Notes: generated by a model not told the origin, from the sequence alone. A stretch of 64,000 bases of DNA from Oryza sativa Japonica Group (GCF_034140825.1 NC_089042.1:23524001-23588000); one strand, 5' to 3'; numbered from the stretch's first letter, positions 1 to 21,507 are shown. Made by a program: numbers and translations.

Positions 1-588
1 TCGCTGTCCTCCTTTTCTATCTGTCGGGTCGACAAGTGCCCTCTGGTTGCTTCCCTGTGTGTCTTCCCAGTAATCGAATAAATTGTTATAACTAATATTC
101 TCTCCGTTTTGTATTATAAATTGTTTTAATGTTTTTGATTTCTATAAGTTTAACTAAAGCTATATAAACCATAGCAACATTAACTAAAAAAACATAATAT
201 CAAAGCATATTGAATACTAGATTTAACAAAACTAATTTGGTATTATAAGTGTTCCTATTTTTTAAAAAACTTAAACTTAAGACAAATTGACTTAAAAAAG
301 TAAAAAAGACTTATAGTATAAACGGATGTAGTACAATGCATCATCATTCATCGACGACTTAATTACGTACAAGGGGCAATTAACTTAACTCAATCAGGTC
401 TAGGACTAATATTCAGTCATCAGTCATCCGACTCGATCCAATCGGCCGATTGATCGATAACTAACATTTCAAATTAATTAGTCAACAATACACTCGTATT
501 TTCGGACTAATATTAATTGTCGCCATTAACTTACGCACAGGAAATAGATCGAACCGAGAACACGAACAGGTACATTACATTGGTGCAG
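1..588. other. AT-rich intergenic DNA with a degenerate Stowaway-like MITE
   Basis: No gene is supported here. Bases 98-331 look like an old Stowaway-type MITE: the left end carries a CTCTCCGTTTTGTATTATAA-type terminus, the right end the inverse (ATAGTATAAACGGATGTAG), and TA dinucleotides flank it at 96-97 and 332-333. The termini are diverged, so this is an old insertion. The rest is AT-rich sequence without recognisable structure. Confidence 0.5.
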
Positions 589-1332
589 TTACGACGCACG
601 AGAAGACGTACACGCCACCACCGCGTCAGCATTTACACCGGTCGGCGTGGTCGCCGCCGCCGCCGCCGCCGGCCTGCTGCTTGGCGCGGCGGCGGCGATG
701 GAGTTCTTGCAGTGCGCGATGGCGGCCTGGACGGCGCTGTGCAGCTCCTCCATCGTGCTCTCCTCCGACGACGTCGACACCTTCACCGACAGGTGCCCGC
801 TGGCCACCGGCGACCCGCGCAGCGACGCGGGCGCCGAGAACAGCCAGCTCCCCTCGTGACGCTTCGACGGGGCGGCAGCGGCGGCGGCGGCGCCGCGACG
901 AAGGCCGGAGATGATGAACGAGTGCCGCCTCCGCCGCAGCTCCGTCCTCCTCCCGCTCTGATCCCCGCCGCCACGGCGGCGATTATTGGACAAGGACGAC
1001 GCGAAGAAGAGACGCTCCACCATGGACGCGTACTTCTTCACCAGCTGCGCAATGTCCAGCCCACCTCCTCCTCCTCGGCTGCTGTTCCCCTTCACCTGCC
1101 GCTTGCTGTCGCCGCCGCTGCCGTCCACGCTTCTCCGCCACGTGCCGACGCCGGAGAAGAGAAGCGACGAGAGCCTCTGCTTCGCCTTGGCAACGTCGTC
1201 GTCGTCGTCGTCGTCGTTGGCTGACCCGTGGCCGTTGTCACTCGTGGTTTGCTGCTGGTGGCCGTGGCTTGCAGCTGCTGAGTAGATGCCGCTGCTGAGG
1301 TCGCTGCCGACGCGGCGGACTGGACTGGACAT
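589..1332 (-). CDS. BKI1/MAKR-like membrane-associated kinase regulator
   Basis: Reading from the ATG at 1332 gives 247 aa. Seen: an Asp tract (about residues 40-46), a stretch LVKKYASMVERLFF (98-110), a basic patch ELRRRRHSFI (131-140), an SAPASLRGSPVASGHLS block (167-182) and a C-terminal MEELHSAVQAAIAHCKNS (194-211). The last motif, together with the S-rich PASxRxSPxxSGHL block, is characteristic of BRI1 kinase inhibitor 1 and the MAKR family, in which a basic region tethers the protein to the plasma membrane and the C-terminal segment binds the receptor kinase domain. Inference: an inhibitor or adaptor in brassinosteroid or related receptor-kinase signalling. The frame stays open upstream to 1593, but that extension has no in-frame ATG before it runs into a MITE, so ATG 1332 is preferred. 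A spliced upstream exon cannot be excluded. Function is not more precise than family level. Confidence 0.72.
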   Translation of the reverse strand: MSSPVRRVGSDLSSGIYSAAASHGHQQQTTSDNGHGSANDDDDDDDVAKAKQRLSSLLFSGVGTWRRSVDGSGGDSKRQVKGNSSRGGGGGLDIAQLVKKYASMVERLFFASSLSNNRRRGGGDQSGRRTELRRRRHSFIISGLRRGAAAAAAAPSKRHEGSWLFSAPASLRGSPVASGHLSVKVSTSSEESTMEELHSAVQAAIAHCKNSIAAAAPSSRPAAAAAATTPTGVNADAVVACTSSRAS

Positions 1333-1492
1333 GCCGGCACACGCACTCGTCGCCGGGAAGGCAGAGGGCTCGACGTTGCTGGCGGTGGGGGAGGGAAATT
1401 GGCTGGGTGGAGATGGAAAGATGGTTGTGAAATTGTTGGGAGGAGAGGAACAAGGGTGTGGTGAGGCATGGACTAATTGGTGGGAGAGATAA

Positions 1493-1828
1493 GGCCATGT
1501 TAAGATGGTACTAAAACTTTTTAAAGTACCTATCACATTAGATATTTGAACATTAATTATAAATATTAAACGTAGGCTATTAATAAAACTCATCCATAAT
1601 CTTGGACTAATTCGCGAGACGAATCTTTTGAGCCTAATTAATCCATGATTAGCCTATGTGATGCTACAGTAAACATTATCTAATCATAGATTAATTAGGC
1701 TTAAAAAATTTGTCTCGCGAATTAGCTTTCATTTATATAATTAGTTTTGTAAGTAGTCTATATTTAATACTCTAAATTAGTGTCTAAATACAGGGACTAA
1801 AGTTAAGTCCCTGGATCCAAACACCACC
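1493..1828. mobile_element. Tourist-like MITE (3-bp TAA duplication)
   Basis: The 336-bp element is flanked by TAA at 1490-1492 and 1829-1831, the 3-bp target duplication typical of PIF/Harbinger elements. It shares subterminal blocks (GAGCCTAATTAATCCATGATTAG; inverted AATTAGGCTTAAAAAATTTG) with the elements at 51098-51441, 52191-52522 and 54739-55084. It lies about 160 bp upstream of the BKI1-like start codon, in its promoter or 5' leader. Confidence 0.8.
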
Positions 1829-1878
1829 TAAGTGTGGGAATTGGGAATAACACGTTATTGCCCTAGTTTATTGACGTA

Positions 1879-2114
1879 CTCCCTCCGTCAAAAAAAAAGA
1901 CAAACCCTGGTTTCCGTGTCCAACATTTGACCGTCCGTCTTATTTAAAAAAATTATGAAAAAAAATTAAAAAGACAAGTCACGCATAAAATATTAATCAT
2001 GTTTTATCATCTAACAACAATGAAAATACAAATTATAAAAAAATTTCATATAAGACGGACAGTCAAAATTGGACACGGAAACCCAGAGTTTGTCTTTTTT
2101 TGGGACGGAGGAAG
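1879..2114. mobile_element. Stowaway-like MITE, family A
   Basis: The element runs from CTCCCTCCGTC to GGGACGGAGGAAG with TA at both sides (1877-1878, 2115-2116). The inverted inner parts (GACAAACCCTGGTTTCCGTG and its inverse near the right end) are clear. A second copy, over 80% alike by eye, sits at 52718-52959. Confidence 0.85.
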
Positions 2115-2116
2115 TA

Positions 2117-2595
2117 CATGGCAAGATACACTTGATAATGCAGTAGTAAGGGTGTGTGGTTGCAATCCTGTGGACCCGTGTTTAATCCCTAGCACGCTCA
2201 GAATTTCACTCCCTCTAAAATGATGGTGAGTTTGTCGTGCCGATGGTAGCTCTAACGAACGAGAAGTACATTCTTTAGGGAATAGACGATGTGGGAAGAA
2301 AGATGATAGAAGTAAGTACAAGGGGCAGCACAAATCCCAAATTATCTGGGAAGTTCAAAACTTCAAATATGGTTAGTACATAGGAGAAGAAAGATGAAAG
2401 GAAAACTGATATGTAAGAAAAAAATTCTCAAATCAGTTGAGAGAGTCAAATTATATCGGTTTTAGTAATCGGATGGTCAGATTTGAGGGATACGAATCAG
2501 CTTGGCCTTGTTCGCCTGTTCCATTACGATAGCATATGTGATGAGGCCCACGGATGATGTCCGGTAAGCAAACCAGGCCCATATAATTTGGTCCA
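2117..2595. other. Intergenic region, no gene seen
   Basis: This is mixed-composition DNA between the Stowaway copy and the leader of the DPH4-like gene. It presumably holds that gene's promoter. No TATA box or other element stands out. Confidence 0.4.
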
Positions 2596-3822
2596 GTGTG
2601 TTGCCTGCTCTCTTTCTTCTTCGGTTGTTTTCCCCTTTCGTTCGTCAGTAGTCCGTGGACCATGGCCGCCGCTTCCCCTCCGCAACGGCGCAGAATCGTT
2701 TCTGCAGCTGCTGGAGCTCCGCGAGGCGATCTCGGGAGAGATCGCTCCCGTGCCCTCGGCACTCCGCCACTCCCGTCTCCTCGCGATTTCGCCCGCCCGC
2801 TGCCCGCGCCAATCTCCATCCCGCGAGCAGCTGCGGCGGCGGCGGCGGCGGCGACCTGTCTCCCTTCCGCCGCATCCTCGCCGGTGAGCGACCCATACGG
2901 AAATCCTCTCTCGCGTCCCCTCTATACCCGCACCTTCTCTCTTTGCCTTAGGCCCTTAACATTAGCTTCTCTTCTAGATCTGGAAGCATGCTTTACTCTT
3001 TACCATATATTTGCTGTTTTTCTTATTATTTTTTTGAAATTGAAGAGCACAGCTCTTCCCCTTCCGTTAAAGGAAGCGAGCATGTTCAGCTACAGAGGAA
3101 AAAAAAACGAAAAATGGAAGGGAAGCAACATCAGATCACAAAACAAATAGTGCCATCCCACCATTCTGTATGATCTCCACAAGACAACAACAACATATAA
3201 CAACTAACAAATTACCTTAAAATTAGTAGTGGGGGCAGTTTGTTTCCAGAAGAAATTCAGAATTAGATACGAGTTTTTAGAACTGGAATGGGAACCCACC
3301 TGGTATAAATCGGTCTGATATGTAACTGTAACATCATATTTTAGAATTAGATATGAGTGTTTACCTTTTACAACCGGGATGGGAACCCACCTCGTATAAA
3401 TTGGTCTGATATGTAACCGTAACATCATATTTTAGAACTTCAGGGTCTAGTTGACTGTTGATGAACTTCTTTGGTCGACCTAGAATAAAGTTGGATTGGG
3501 CATTGTGACAGAAAAGGTTATTTCGTAATGTGTGTCCTTAACATCTCATACAATTCTAGGTATGTAGTATCTTATTTCTTGTGGGAAATTTGAGACCTCT
3601 AATTCAATTAAACCTGAACATGACTTTTATTTTTCTCAACAGATTTCTAAATTAAATTGATTGACAATGTACAGTAAATACAAATGTATAGAACAAACAC
3701 AGTCTTTCTGCTCTCTCAGTATCTCCTTTATTTTTAAGTTTGATGTCGTACACCTCCAATTGCCCCATGTTGTTTCCTTGTTTTTCAGAACAACACGGTG
3801 AACTAGTAATCTAGCATCACCC
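2596..3822 (+). promoter_or_regulatory. Leader exon and 5'-UTR intron of the DPH4-like gene
   Basis: A GC-rich exon ends at 2883 in CG|GTGAGC; the intron (2884-3788) ends in a T-rich TTTTTCAG; the second exon then carries the start codon at 3823. The leader exon contains an upstream ATG at 2662 that stays open through the splice and stops shortly after the junction (about 79 codons), so it could damp translation if included in the mRNA. Leader and intron start closely resemble those of SEC23 at about 6420-6755. The true transcription start is unknown. Confidence 0.6.
3260..3435. repeat. Tandem duplication in the DPH4 leader intron
   Basis: Two adjacent units of roughly 84 and 92 bp begin GAATTAGATAYGAG and end TAACATCATATTTTA. 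Both contain GGGAACCCACCT and GGTCTGATATGTAAC. They differ by scattered substitutions and a short indel, so the duplication is not very recent. Confidence 0.85.
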
Positions 3823-4347
3823 ATGCCCTTAAGCAGCAATATTTCTACTCAGAAAACCCACTATGAAGTTCTTTCTGTGAATGAAGGTGCTACATATGAT
3901 GAGGTCCGAGCTGGATACAGGGCTGCTATCCTAAACGCGCATCCTGACAAGTCTCAGGCAAAACTGGATTCACTTGTGTCATCTGTTGAGCATGGGGAAT
4001 TCTTCAGCGTGCAGAAAGCTTGGGAGGTCCTACGTGATCCCAAATCCAGAACAGAGTATGACAAGCAGCTGCAAACATCAAGGCAGAACTCTGCAAACAT
4101 TGCTTATGAAATCGAGATCGAGGAAATGACTGTTGAAAGCACTGGTGATGCTATGGAGTTGATGTATCCATGTAGATGTGGAGATCATTTTTCGATCTTG
4201 TCATCTGACCTTGCGGAGATGGGCATTCTGGTCGACGATGATGGGGAAATATATTTTCAGTCATCTGACTGTGTATCAGCTTCTGTTGTTTTGAGCTGTG
4301 GTTCTTGTTCACTTAAAACACGGCTGGTTATAAATAGAACTTCTTGA
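3823..4347 (+). CDS. DPH4: DPH4/JJJ3-like J-domain protein with CSL zinc finger
   Basis: A 174-aa protein from a single coding exon. An N-terminal J domain (about residues 12-85) has the HPD motif at 40-42 and the KAWEVLRDPKSRTEYD signature of helix III/IV. A C-terminal CSL-type zinc-binding domain (about 95-171) has C117-x-C119 and C159-x2-C162. J domain followed by CSL domain is the diagnostic architecture of DPH4 (yeast Jjj3), which supports the first step of diphthamide formation on translation elongation factor 2 together with DPH1-DPH3 in the cytosol. Length matches the family. The ATG chosen is the first one after the 5'-UTR splice junction in this frame. The role is inferred from domain order; all key residues are present, so the gene looks functional. 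Confidence 0.9.
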   Translation: MPLSSNISTQKTHYEVLSVNEGATYDEVRAGYRAAILNAHPDKSQAKLDSLVSSVEHGEFFSVQKAWEVLRDPKSRTEYDKQLQTSRQNSANIAYEIEIEEMTVESTGDAMELMYPCRCGDHFSILSSDLAEMGILVDDDGEIYFQSSDCVSASVVLSCGSCSLKTRLVINRTS

Positions 4348-5345
4348 CAGTTGTGTAGAAATTGTACTCTTCATCTGGAACAGTTTTGAACATGTTTACT
4401 CCTCAACCGCTGCTTATGAGAAAAATATAAAATATAAAATTTCAGCTAATCAGGAATTTGTTTCATTATAACCATTTAACTTGCTAGAGTAGAGTCCCTA
4501 CGGACTCTACCCATTTGAGAGCTTCTGACATGTAGCATTCCTTTAGGCAGCACTCAACAACGAACCATCTTTTTTGTTTGGAATATGAATGATGCATGTG
4601 ACATAAATCCTTTTTGCTGTTCCTTTAACATCGTTTGATCATTTATTCCTCTTCTATCTGACTTTGTAAAGTATTTGGTATGATTATTTTTCAAGAAATA
4701 GGCGAATATTTCTGAATAGAGATATCTTTTGACCTTGAAATGTTTGGAATTTGTAATGCCATCAAACCTGAAAACTAATGACTACAAACATTATATATTT
4801 CTGAATAGATATTTTCGCTATATTTTACATGCCAAATTTGAATCTGGCAAGTATATCACGCCAGAAATATGAGCACCGTAGATACAGGGTGAAAGAAAAT
4901 TTCAGTTCAAGTGGGCTGGTGCAAAATTTGTACTCACTGCAGCTTGGTTTTCCTCGGCTCGTTTCCAAAATTAGTCTCAAATGATACAGGAGACTGTAGT
5001 AAATCAATTTTGAAGAAAACTCGAAAGAAAATGAAGCTTATATGTGCTTAAGGAGGGATCTTTTTTCATATATGCATAAAAACGGATAATGCTTGAGGTC
5101 GGATGTGTGACATGAAGAGTTTCATCAAATGCTCCATCACTCATGTGACCTTTCTTTACCAACGGAAACATTTTTTTGTAGATGATCACCAAAAACAACT
5201 TTACTCGCGCCAGTCGGCCTACGCTGACATGTAGAAATGGGATATTTCCTATGGACAATAGCAAATTATTGATGCGGATTACCTACTTGATGATCATTTG
5301 GATGAACCAAATAGTTTAGTTTAGAAAGTGGTCTAAGCAATGTAA
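4348..5345. other. 3' flank of the DPH4-like gene, no other gene seen
   Basis: This is AT-rich DNA holding the 3'-UTR of the DPH4-like gene (an AATATAAAATATAAAA stretch near 4423-4440 could serve polyadenylation) and unremarkable intergenic sequence. No reading frame with a recognisable product is present. Confidence 0.4.
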
Positions 5346-5347
5346 TA

Positions 5348-5586
5348 CTCCCTCCATCCCATATTAAGTTCTTTTTTGACTCATCCTATTTATTCTAAAA
5401 TAACTTCATTTCTGAATAATTATTGCATCAGAGTTAGTGAGAGTAAAGAAATATTTACATTGGGAATAGATAAAGTGAGTAATAGTTGGATTAGGATTAG
5501 ATTAAGTATGGGGTATTTTAGTATTTTGGTGTTTGTATTGGTATGTGTGGGGAATGAAAAATGAACTTATTTTGGGACGGAGGTAG
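5348..5586. mobile_element. Stowaway-like MITE, family B
   Basis: The termini are CTCCCTCCATCCCATATTAAG and, inverted at the right, TTATTTTGGGACGGAGGTAG, flanked by TA (5346-5347, 5587-5588). The inner sequence differs from the family A copies. Confidence 0.82.
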
Positions 5587-5686
5587 TAGAAGTTTTAATA
5601 AAAGCTCGTCTTTACAAACATGGAACAAATAATCCAAGGCAATAATCAGATGAGAAAGCTAAAGAAGAGAACATGGCCTAGATTAA

Positions 5687-5922
5687 GGCTTTGTTTCATT
5701 TGGGGGAGATGAGAACCTAATTCCTGCGCACGAAAAACGAAGCAGTCCATTAACACGTGATTAATTAAGTATTAGTTAATTTTTTAAAAAAAGGATCAAT
5801 ATGATTTTTTAAGGAACTTTCTTACAGAAACTTTTTAAAAAAAACACCGTTTAGCAGTTTGAAAAGTGTGTGCGCGGAATACGAGAAGGAGGAGTTGGGA
5901 ACCTGTGTAGCCGAACACAGCC
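5687..5922. mobile_element. Tourist-like MITE
   Basis: The 236-bp element starts GGCTTTGTTTCATTTG, ends CCGAACACAGCC, and is flanked by TAA on both sides (5684-5686, 5923-5925). The inside is AT-rich and non-coding. Confidence 0.7.
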
Positions 5923-5925
5923 TAA

Positions 5926-6419
5926 CACAGTAAAACCTTATTCTATAGTGGGGTTTGGGATGCACAAACTATGGTTTGTGGGACAAGTTTTAGTAATTAG
6001 TGCATATAACTATGATAAACCACGTCAAATTAGGCCCGTTTGATTTTTCAGGAACTTTTGTGTAGATCTTTTGAAAAGATTATATAGTTTATCAGTGGCT
6101 GCGTTTGGCTACACTAGTTACCGTAACGGCCGCGACTGTAGCAGTTGTGAATGGCTGTAGTTGGCAGCTGGTTTGAACTGTCGCAACCGCAGCAAGTCCC
6201 TCTTAACAGAGCCGATTTAAAAAACATGCAAAAATAATCCACTAGCCACGATAACGGGGTAATAATTTTTTAGCCTTGCTCATTAGGCCCGAGCCCGGCC
6301 CGACCGAACCCGGGGAAAACTGGGCCCTGGGCCTGGACAGTGAGTAACTGAGTACCGAGTAGGCAAACTTTTGGAACCCACCCCTCTGCCGACTGTAGAC
6401 TCCAGGAGTCCAGACTCGG
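5926..6419. other. SEC23 upstream region
   Basis: The promoter region of SEC23 lies here. Fragments resembling MITE ends (for example GGCCCGTTTGATTTTTCAGG near 6034) are present but I could not delimit an element. No TATA box is obvious. Confidence 0.35.
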
Positions 6420-7165
6420 CTTGTCTTCTTTCTTTTCTGCTCTTTTCCCCGCGGCCATCCCCGTCGCCCCACCGCCGCCGCAGGAGCCCGCCGAGACGAT
6501 CTCCTCCGCCGAGCAGCGCCGATCTCCCCTCCCGCGAGCAGCGGCGGCCGGCGACCTGCTGCTTCTGCCGAATTCTCTCCGGTGAGCATCCCCGTACGTA
6601 CGCGCATCCCCTTCCTCATCCCTCTCCACCCACGCCTTCTCTCTACGCGGCTATGCCTTAACCCTTAGCTTCTCCTTCTAGATCTAGAAGTTGCTTTTCT
6701 CTTTGCCTTTTAACCTTGGTACTAATAATAGCAGTTTGTTTCCGAAGAGAATTTTAGGGTTCAACTGAACCCCCATGCGTTAGCTGTGTACATGGATGCA
6801 GAGGCCGGGTTTATCCCATTTTCTTTTTTTTTTTAAAAAAAAACTGAACACCCATGCCACTCGTTAGGTCAGGTCGGCCCCTGTTGTTGGTCTTGTGATA
6901 TTTTGGAAACCAAGATGCTCATGGTAGTCACATACTTGGTTCTAATCAGAACAAATTGGATCGCACATCATGATTATATTTGATTTGCACTTATAAATGA
7001 TTGATGCTTGCTGTTTTTTTTTTGTTTTTACTGAAGAAACACGTTGTTAATTAATTAGTTAATTGTTATTGCAGATTTGCAGGCCAAAGGCCTGATACAA
7101 TTACCAAACAGAGGCTGTTTTGAAGACACTATAGTTAGGGGCTTAGAGTAACCTGGTTACAGATA
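6420..7165 (+). promoter_or_regulatory. SEC23: Leader exon and 5'-UTR intron of SEC23
   Basis: A GC-rich leader exon ends at 6581 in CTCTCCG|GTGAGC; the 5'-UTR intron (6582-7074) ends TTGTTATTGCAG; the leader resumes at 7075 and runs to the ATG at 7166. Leader introns near the 5' end are common in plant housekeeping genes and often raise expression. Much of this block is duplicated in front of the DPH4-like gene at 2596-3260. Confidence 0.65.
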
Positions 7166-18415
<11,250 letters not shown>

Positions 18416-18775
18416 AACACGGTCATGAAGCAATTTTGTATGAATCTTCAATAGTCTCGTCCAGTGTACAGCAAAGAACGACTTCTCCGTGTAATTTATG
18501 CAGGTTACCACATTGTAGTCTCGGATATGCCATTGTTGGCTCTACATCTGTATATTTCCATGGTTATAGGCTGCAAGGATTCTGCCTCCACTATAAATTC
18601 AAGAAGGAACATTCATGATTGTGTAAAATACGTTTCATATCTTTCTCCTACCCACACTGACAGTAACTTTTTTTTTCTGACACTACTGAACAGTAGCATG
18701 TATACACGTATCCTTCAAAACCGATCAGGCCTCAACCTATGCAGATTATCACAAGTAACTAGCCAACTAGGCAGT
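18416..18775. other. Convergent 3' ends of SEC23 and CXE-1
   Basis: The 3'-UTRs of SEC23 (+) and the first carboxylesterase (-) meet here. No separate gene or element is visible. Confidence 0.5.
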
Positions 18776-19888
18776 TTAAGCATCCATTCTTGAAGCTGTG
18801 ATCACTTGTTCTCCTTCATTGATGAATGCGACGACAGCATCCATCTCCTTGGCCGCCTTCTCGCCGTCCGGCTCCACGAGGAAGTAGACATGGTTCTCGC
18901 CGGGCGTCTCGTACAGCACCGCCTCGCCGCCCCAGCCGCTCGCCCTGGCCGCCGCGACGTAGGCGCGGCCCCTCGCGCTCAGCGTGTCCAGCGACGCCAC
19001 CGTCACCAGCACGCGCGCGCGCCCGAGCCGCCGCCACTCCCCGCGCGCCATGGCCACCGGGTCGATCACCGGGTCGTCCACCTCGTACCGCCCCGCGCAC
19101 ACGAACCCCCACGTCCGCTCCCGCCACCGCCGCGTCGCCGGGTCCGCCGTCTCCGACGGCACCGGCCGCTTCCCCCAGAAGTAGGGGTCGAGGAGAGCCA
19201 CGCCGCGGATGGCCGCGCCGCCGTGCAGCCCCCCCTCCCCGCCGGCGCGCATCGCCACGTTGTGCGCGATGTTGCCGCCGGCGCTGTCCCCGACGAGGAA
19301 CAGCCTCGCCGTGTCGCCGTGGCGCGACAGCCATGGCTCCGGCCCGGCACCGGCGTTCTCGAGCACCCACCGGAGCGCCGCCCACGCGTCGTCGTAGGCC
19401 CTCGGGAGCCGGTGCTCCGGCGCGAGGTGGTACTCCACGGACACGGCGACCACCCGGGCCTTCGACACCAGCGCGTTGAGGTAGCGATGGTACGTCGGCG
19501 AGAACGCCGACTCCGTCACGAACCCGCCGCCGTGGTAGAACACCACCACCGGCAGCTTGTCGCCGCCGCCGCGCTTCCCCGCCGTGAGGTTGGCGACGTT
19601 CGGCAAGTAGAGGCGGACGGCGAGGCCGGCGTCGGCGTCGATGACCACGTCCTTGGAGGCCACGCCGGTGGCCGGGTCCATCGACGCCGGCACGGTGTCC
19701 GTGCCAATGAACCGCACGACGCGGCCGCTCTTGTAGAGGACCAGGAAGGGGAAGAAGAAGAAGTCGACGTCCTCGCCGTCGCCGGCGCCGGTTAAGGCTG
19801 CCGGAGCCGGAGGAGGAGCGCGCGGCGAGAGCAATGCTCCCGCCATGTTGAGCAGGAGCAGCAGCGCAGACGAGATGCTCGCCGCCAT
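18776..19888 (-). CDS. Class-I carboxylesterase CXE-1, predicted secretory
   Basis: A 370-aa intronless alpha/beta hydrolase of the plant CXE (hormone-sensitive-lipase-like) family. The oxyanion-hole motif HGGGF starts at 119; the nucleophile elbow GDSAGGN has Ser202; the acid is Asp301 (SLDTLS), the base His333 (GENHVYF). All catalytic residues are present, unlike the GID1 gibberellin receptors, which lose the His. The N-terminus MAASISSALLLLLNMAGALL is a strong signal peptide or anchor. An in-frame upstream extension begins only at a TTG, so the ATG at 19888 is used. A TATA-like CATAAAAG (minus strand, 19938-19945) lies about 50 bp upstream. Closest in the cluster to CXE-3 by shared RGVALLDPYF. 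The family hydrolyses short acyl esters and xenobiotics; the natural substrate is unknown. Confidence 0.9.
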   Translation of the reverse strand: MAASISSALLLLLNMAGALLSPRAPPPAPAALTGAGDGEDVDFFFFPFLVLYKSGRVVRFIGTDTVPASMDPATGVASKDVVIDADAGLAVRLYLPNVANLTAGKRGGGDKLPVVVFYHGGGFVTESAFSPTYHRYLNALVSKARVVAVSVEYHLAPEHRLPRAYDDAWAALRWVLENAGAGPEPWLSRHGDTARLFLVGDSAGGNIAHNVAMRAGGEGGLHGGAAIRGVALLDPYFWGKRPVPSETADPATRRWRERTWGFVCAGRYEVDDPVIDPVAMARGEWRRLGRARVLVTVASLDTLSARGRAYVAAARASGWGGEAVLYETPGENHVYFLVEPDGEKAAKEMDAVVAFINEGEQVITASRMDA

Positions 19889-20165
19889 GAGCAAAGCTTT
19901 TGGTAGTGGTAGCAATTAACCTTTTTCTCGTTCCCGCCTTTTATGAAGAACTCCATTTTAATAGAATCCCACTCTCATGATGCCTGGTGCTTGATCATGA
20001 CGAGTTGGTTAATTAAAGGTCCGTACAATATTTCCCTTTTGAAAATTGAATTTAGGCCAAACTAATACTACTATTGAGGAGTAATATGACACAATTATTT
20101 ATGCACACTTCGTTAAAAAAAATCGTTCAAAAAAATTATTTATGCACACATTTCTTTCGGATTTA

Positions 20166-20400
20166 CTCCCTTTATTTCATATTACAAGTCGTTTGACCTT
20201 TTTAAGTTATATTGATTTTAAATTTAACTAAGATTATAGAAAAATAAACAAACATATTATCATAGTATATTTAATGTTAAATTTAATAAAATTAATATGG
20301 TATTGTTTATATGCTAATTTTTTCTATATACTTGATTAAATCTAAAGAAATTTAGTTAAGAAAAAATTCAAACAATTTATAATATAAAACAAAGATTGAG
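20166..20400. mobile_element. Stowaway-like MITE
   Basis: CTCCCTTTATTTCATATTAC at the left is mirrored by TTATAATATAAAACAAAGATTG at the right, with TA duplications at 20164-20165 and 20401-20402. It is related to the type with TTTGACTTTxxxAAG subterminal sequence, also seen at 49639-49870. It lies about 280 bp upstream of CXE-1. Confidence 0.75.
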
Positions 20401-20458
20401 TATATTATTATGATTAATCAAGTAGCAGCAATTGCAAGAGGTGAGGAAGAGCGTGGAT

Positions 20459-20995
20459 CAGTGGCGTAGCTAGGATTTTAGGTTATGGTGGTCCAATTTA
20501 ATTAACATAATTTTTCTAAACACTATTAATGTTAGTATACTATTAACATTAAACTGCTTCAACAAATCTACAATAGGATTATGCATTGTTTTAACGGATT
20601 TATCAATCCAATTCTAATCGGAATTCCCAAAATCGAACCGAAACTAACACAGTGACATACCTGCTTGTTGAACGCTGCTCTTGATCCTGGTCGCCAGACG
20701 CCGGTTGCCGCCGTTGGACACGACCAGACGCCGGTTGCCGCCGTTGGACATGGGCCCCCAATCCCAAGCGTTGAGTCGTCGAGTTATAAAAGCAGCACTT
20801 GCACGATCGATGGCGTAGTCAGGATGGGAACTGGAAGGACGGAAACCGGAACAACAACTCGATAAAGGAAATCAACTTATGAAACAAAAGCATCGTACTT
20901 TTCTATGTTGGATCAGAACAGGGGTAATAAGCATTTGGGCCAGATTTTACTGTTGGTCCATGGCCCACACGGATCACCATGTGGCTCCGCCACTG
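20459..20995. mobile_element. hAT-type non-autonomous element with perfect 8-bp duplication
   Basis: Ends CAGTGGCGTAGCTAGG and (inverted) CAGTGGCGGAGCCACATGG, flanked by an identical 8-bp GCGTGGAT at 20451-20458 and 20996-21003. An 8-bp duplication with CAGTGGCG ends identifies hAT. The 537-bp element has no transposase. It contains a 30-bp direct repeat (20695-20724 and 20725-20752, CAGACGCCGGTTGCCGCCGT...). The intact duplication suggests a fairly young insertion. Confidence 0.9.
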
Positions 20996-21003
20996 GCGTG
21001 GAT

Positions 21004-21507
21004 TTCTCGGCCTCACACGTGCCGATCGATGCGTAAGAGCGACTCGCAGTTTGTAGTTTCCGGTGAATTCGATAACACAACATACACGTCGAAGTCGCCA
21101 GATTCCGCCTTACTGGATCGAAAGATCTCATGACACGGGGCGTTTTGGACTGAAGCTGCTACGCTGGCCTGGAGCAGTAGAGTACTGGACGGCAGGCCAA
21201 AACGCAACCCGACGAAAGCAGGTAAGCCACATGAGGTATTCCTTCCTTCCTTCCTTTGTCGTAGTCCTCCTGTATCATCCGAAAATTCCCATAAATTAGC
21301 GGTCGCCAATTTCAGGGTCCTAGCTTTTTTTTTATACTGGTAAGTGGTAATGAACAAGGACATTTGAGCAGACATCACAGCACAGCACGAGTACTAGCAT
21401 TGGAGTAGCAAGTTCAACTGCACTTACGTACTGCTGCTATATATATATATGACCCGCGGTCCAGAATATCATCATCCTACGACTAATGAAAAGACAGAGA
21501 TAGCTAA
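21004..21507. other. Intergenic region with simple repeats
   Basis: It holds a short TTCC repeat (21239-21256) and a TA run (about 21441-21452). No gene is supported. Confidence 0.4.

Noticed and set aside
18806-19795. 329-codon open frame on the plus strand opposite CXE-1 (and similar frames opposite the other esterases)
   Set aside because: Arg/His/Pro-rich translation without domains; a by-product of the extreme GC content at third codon positions of the esterase genes.
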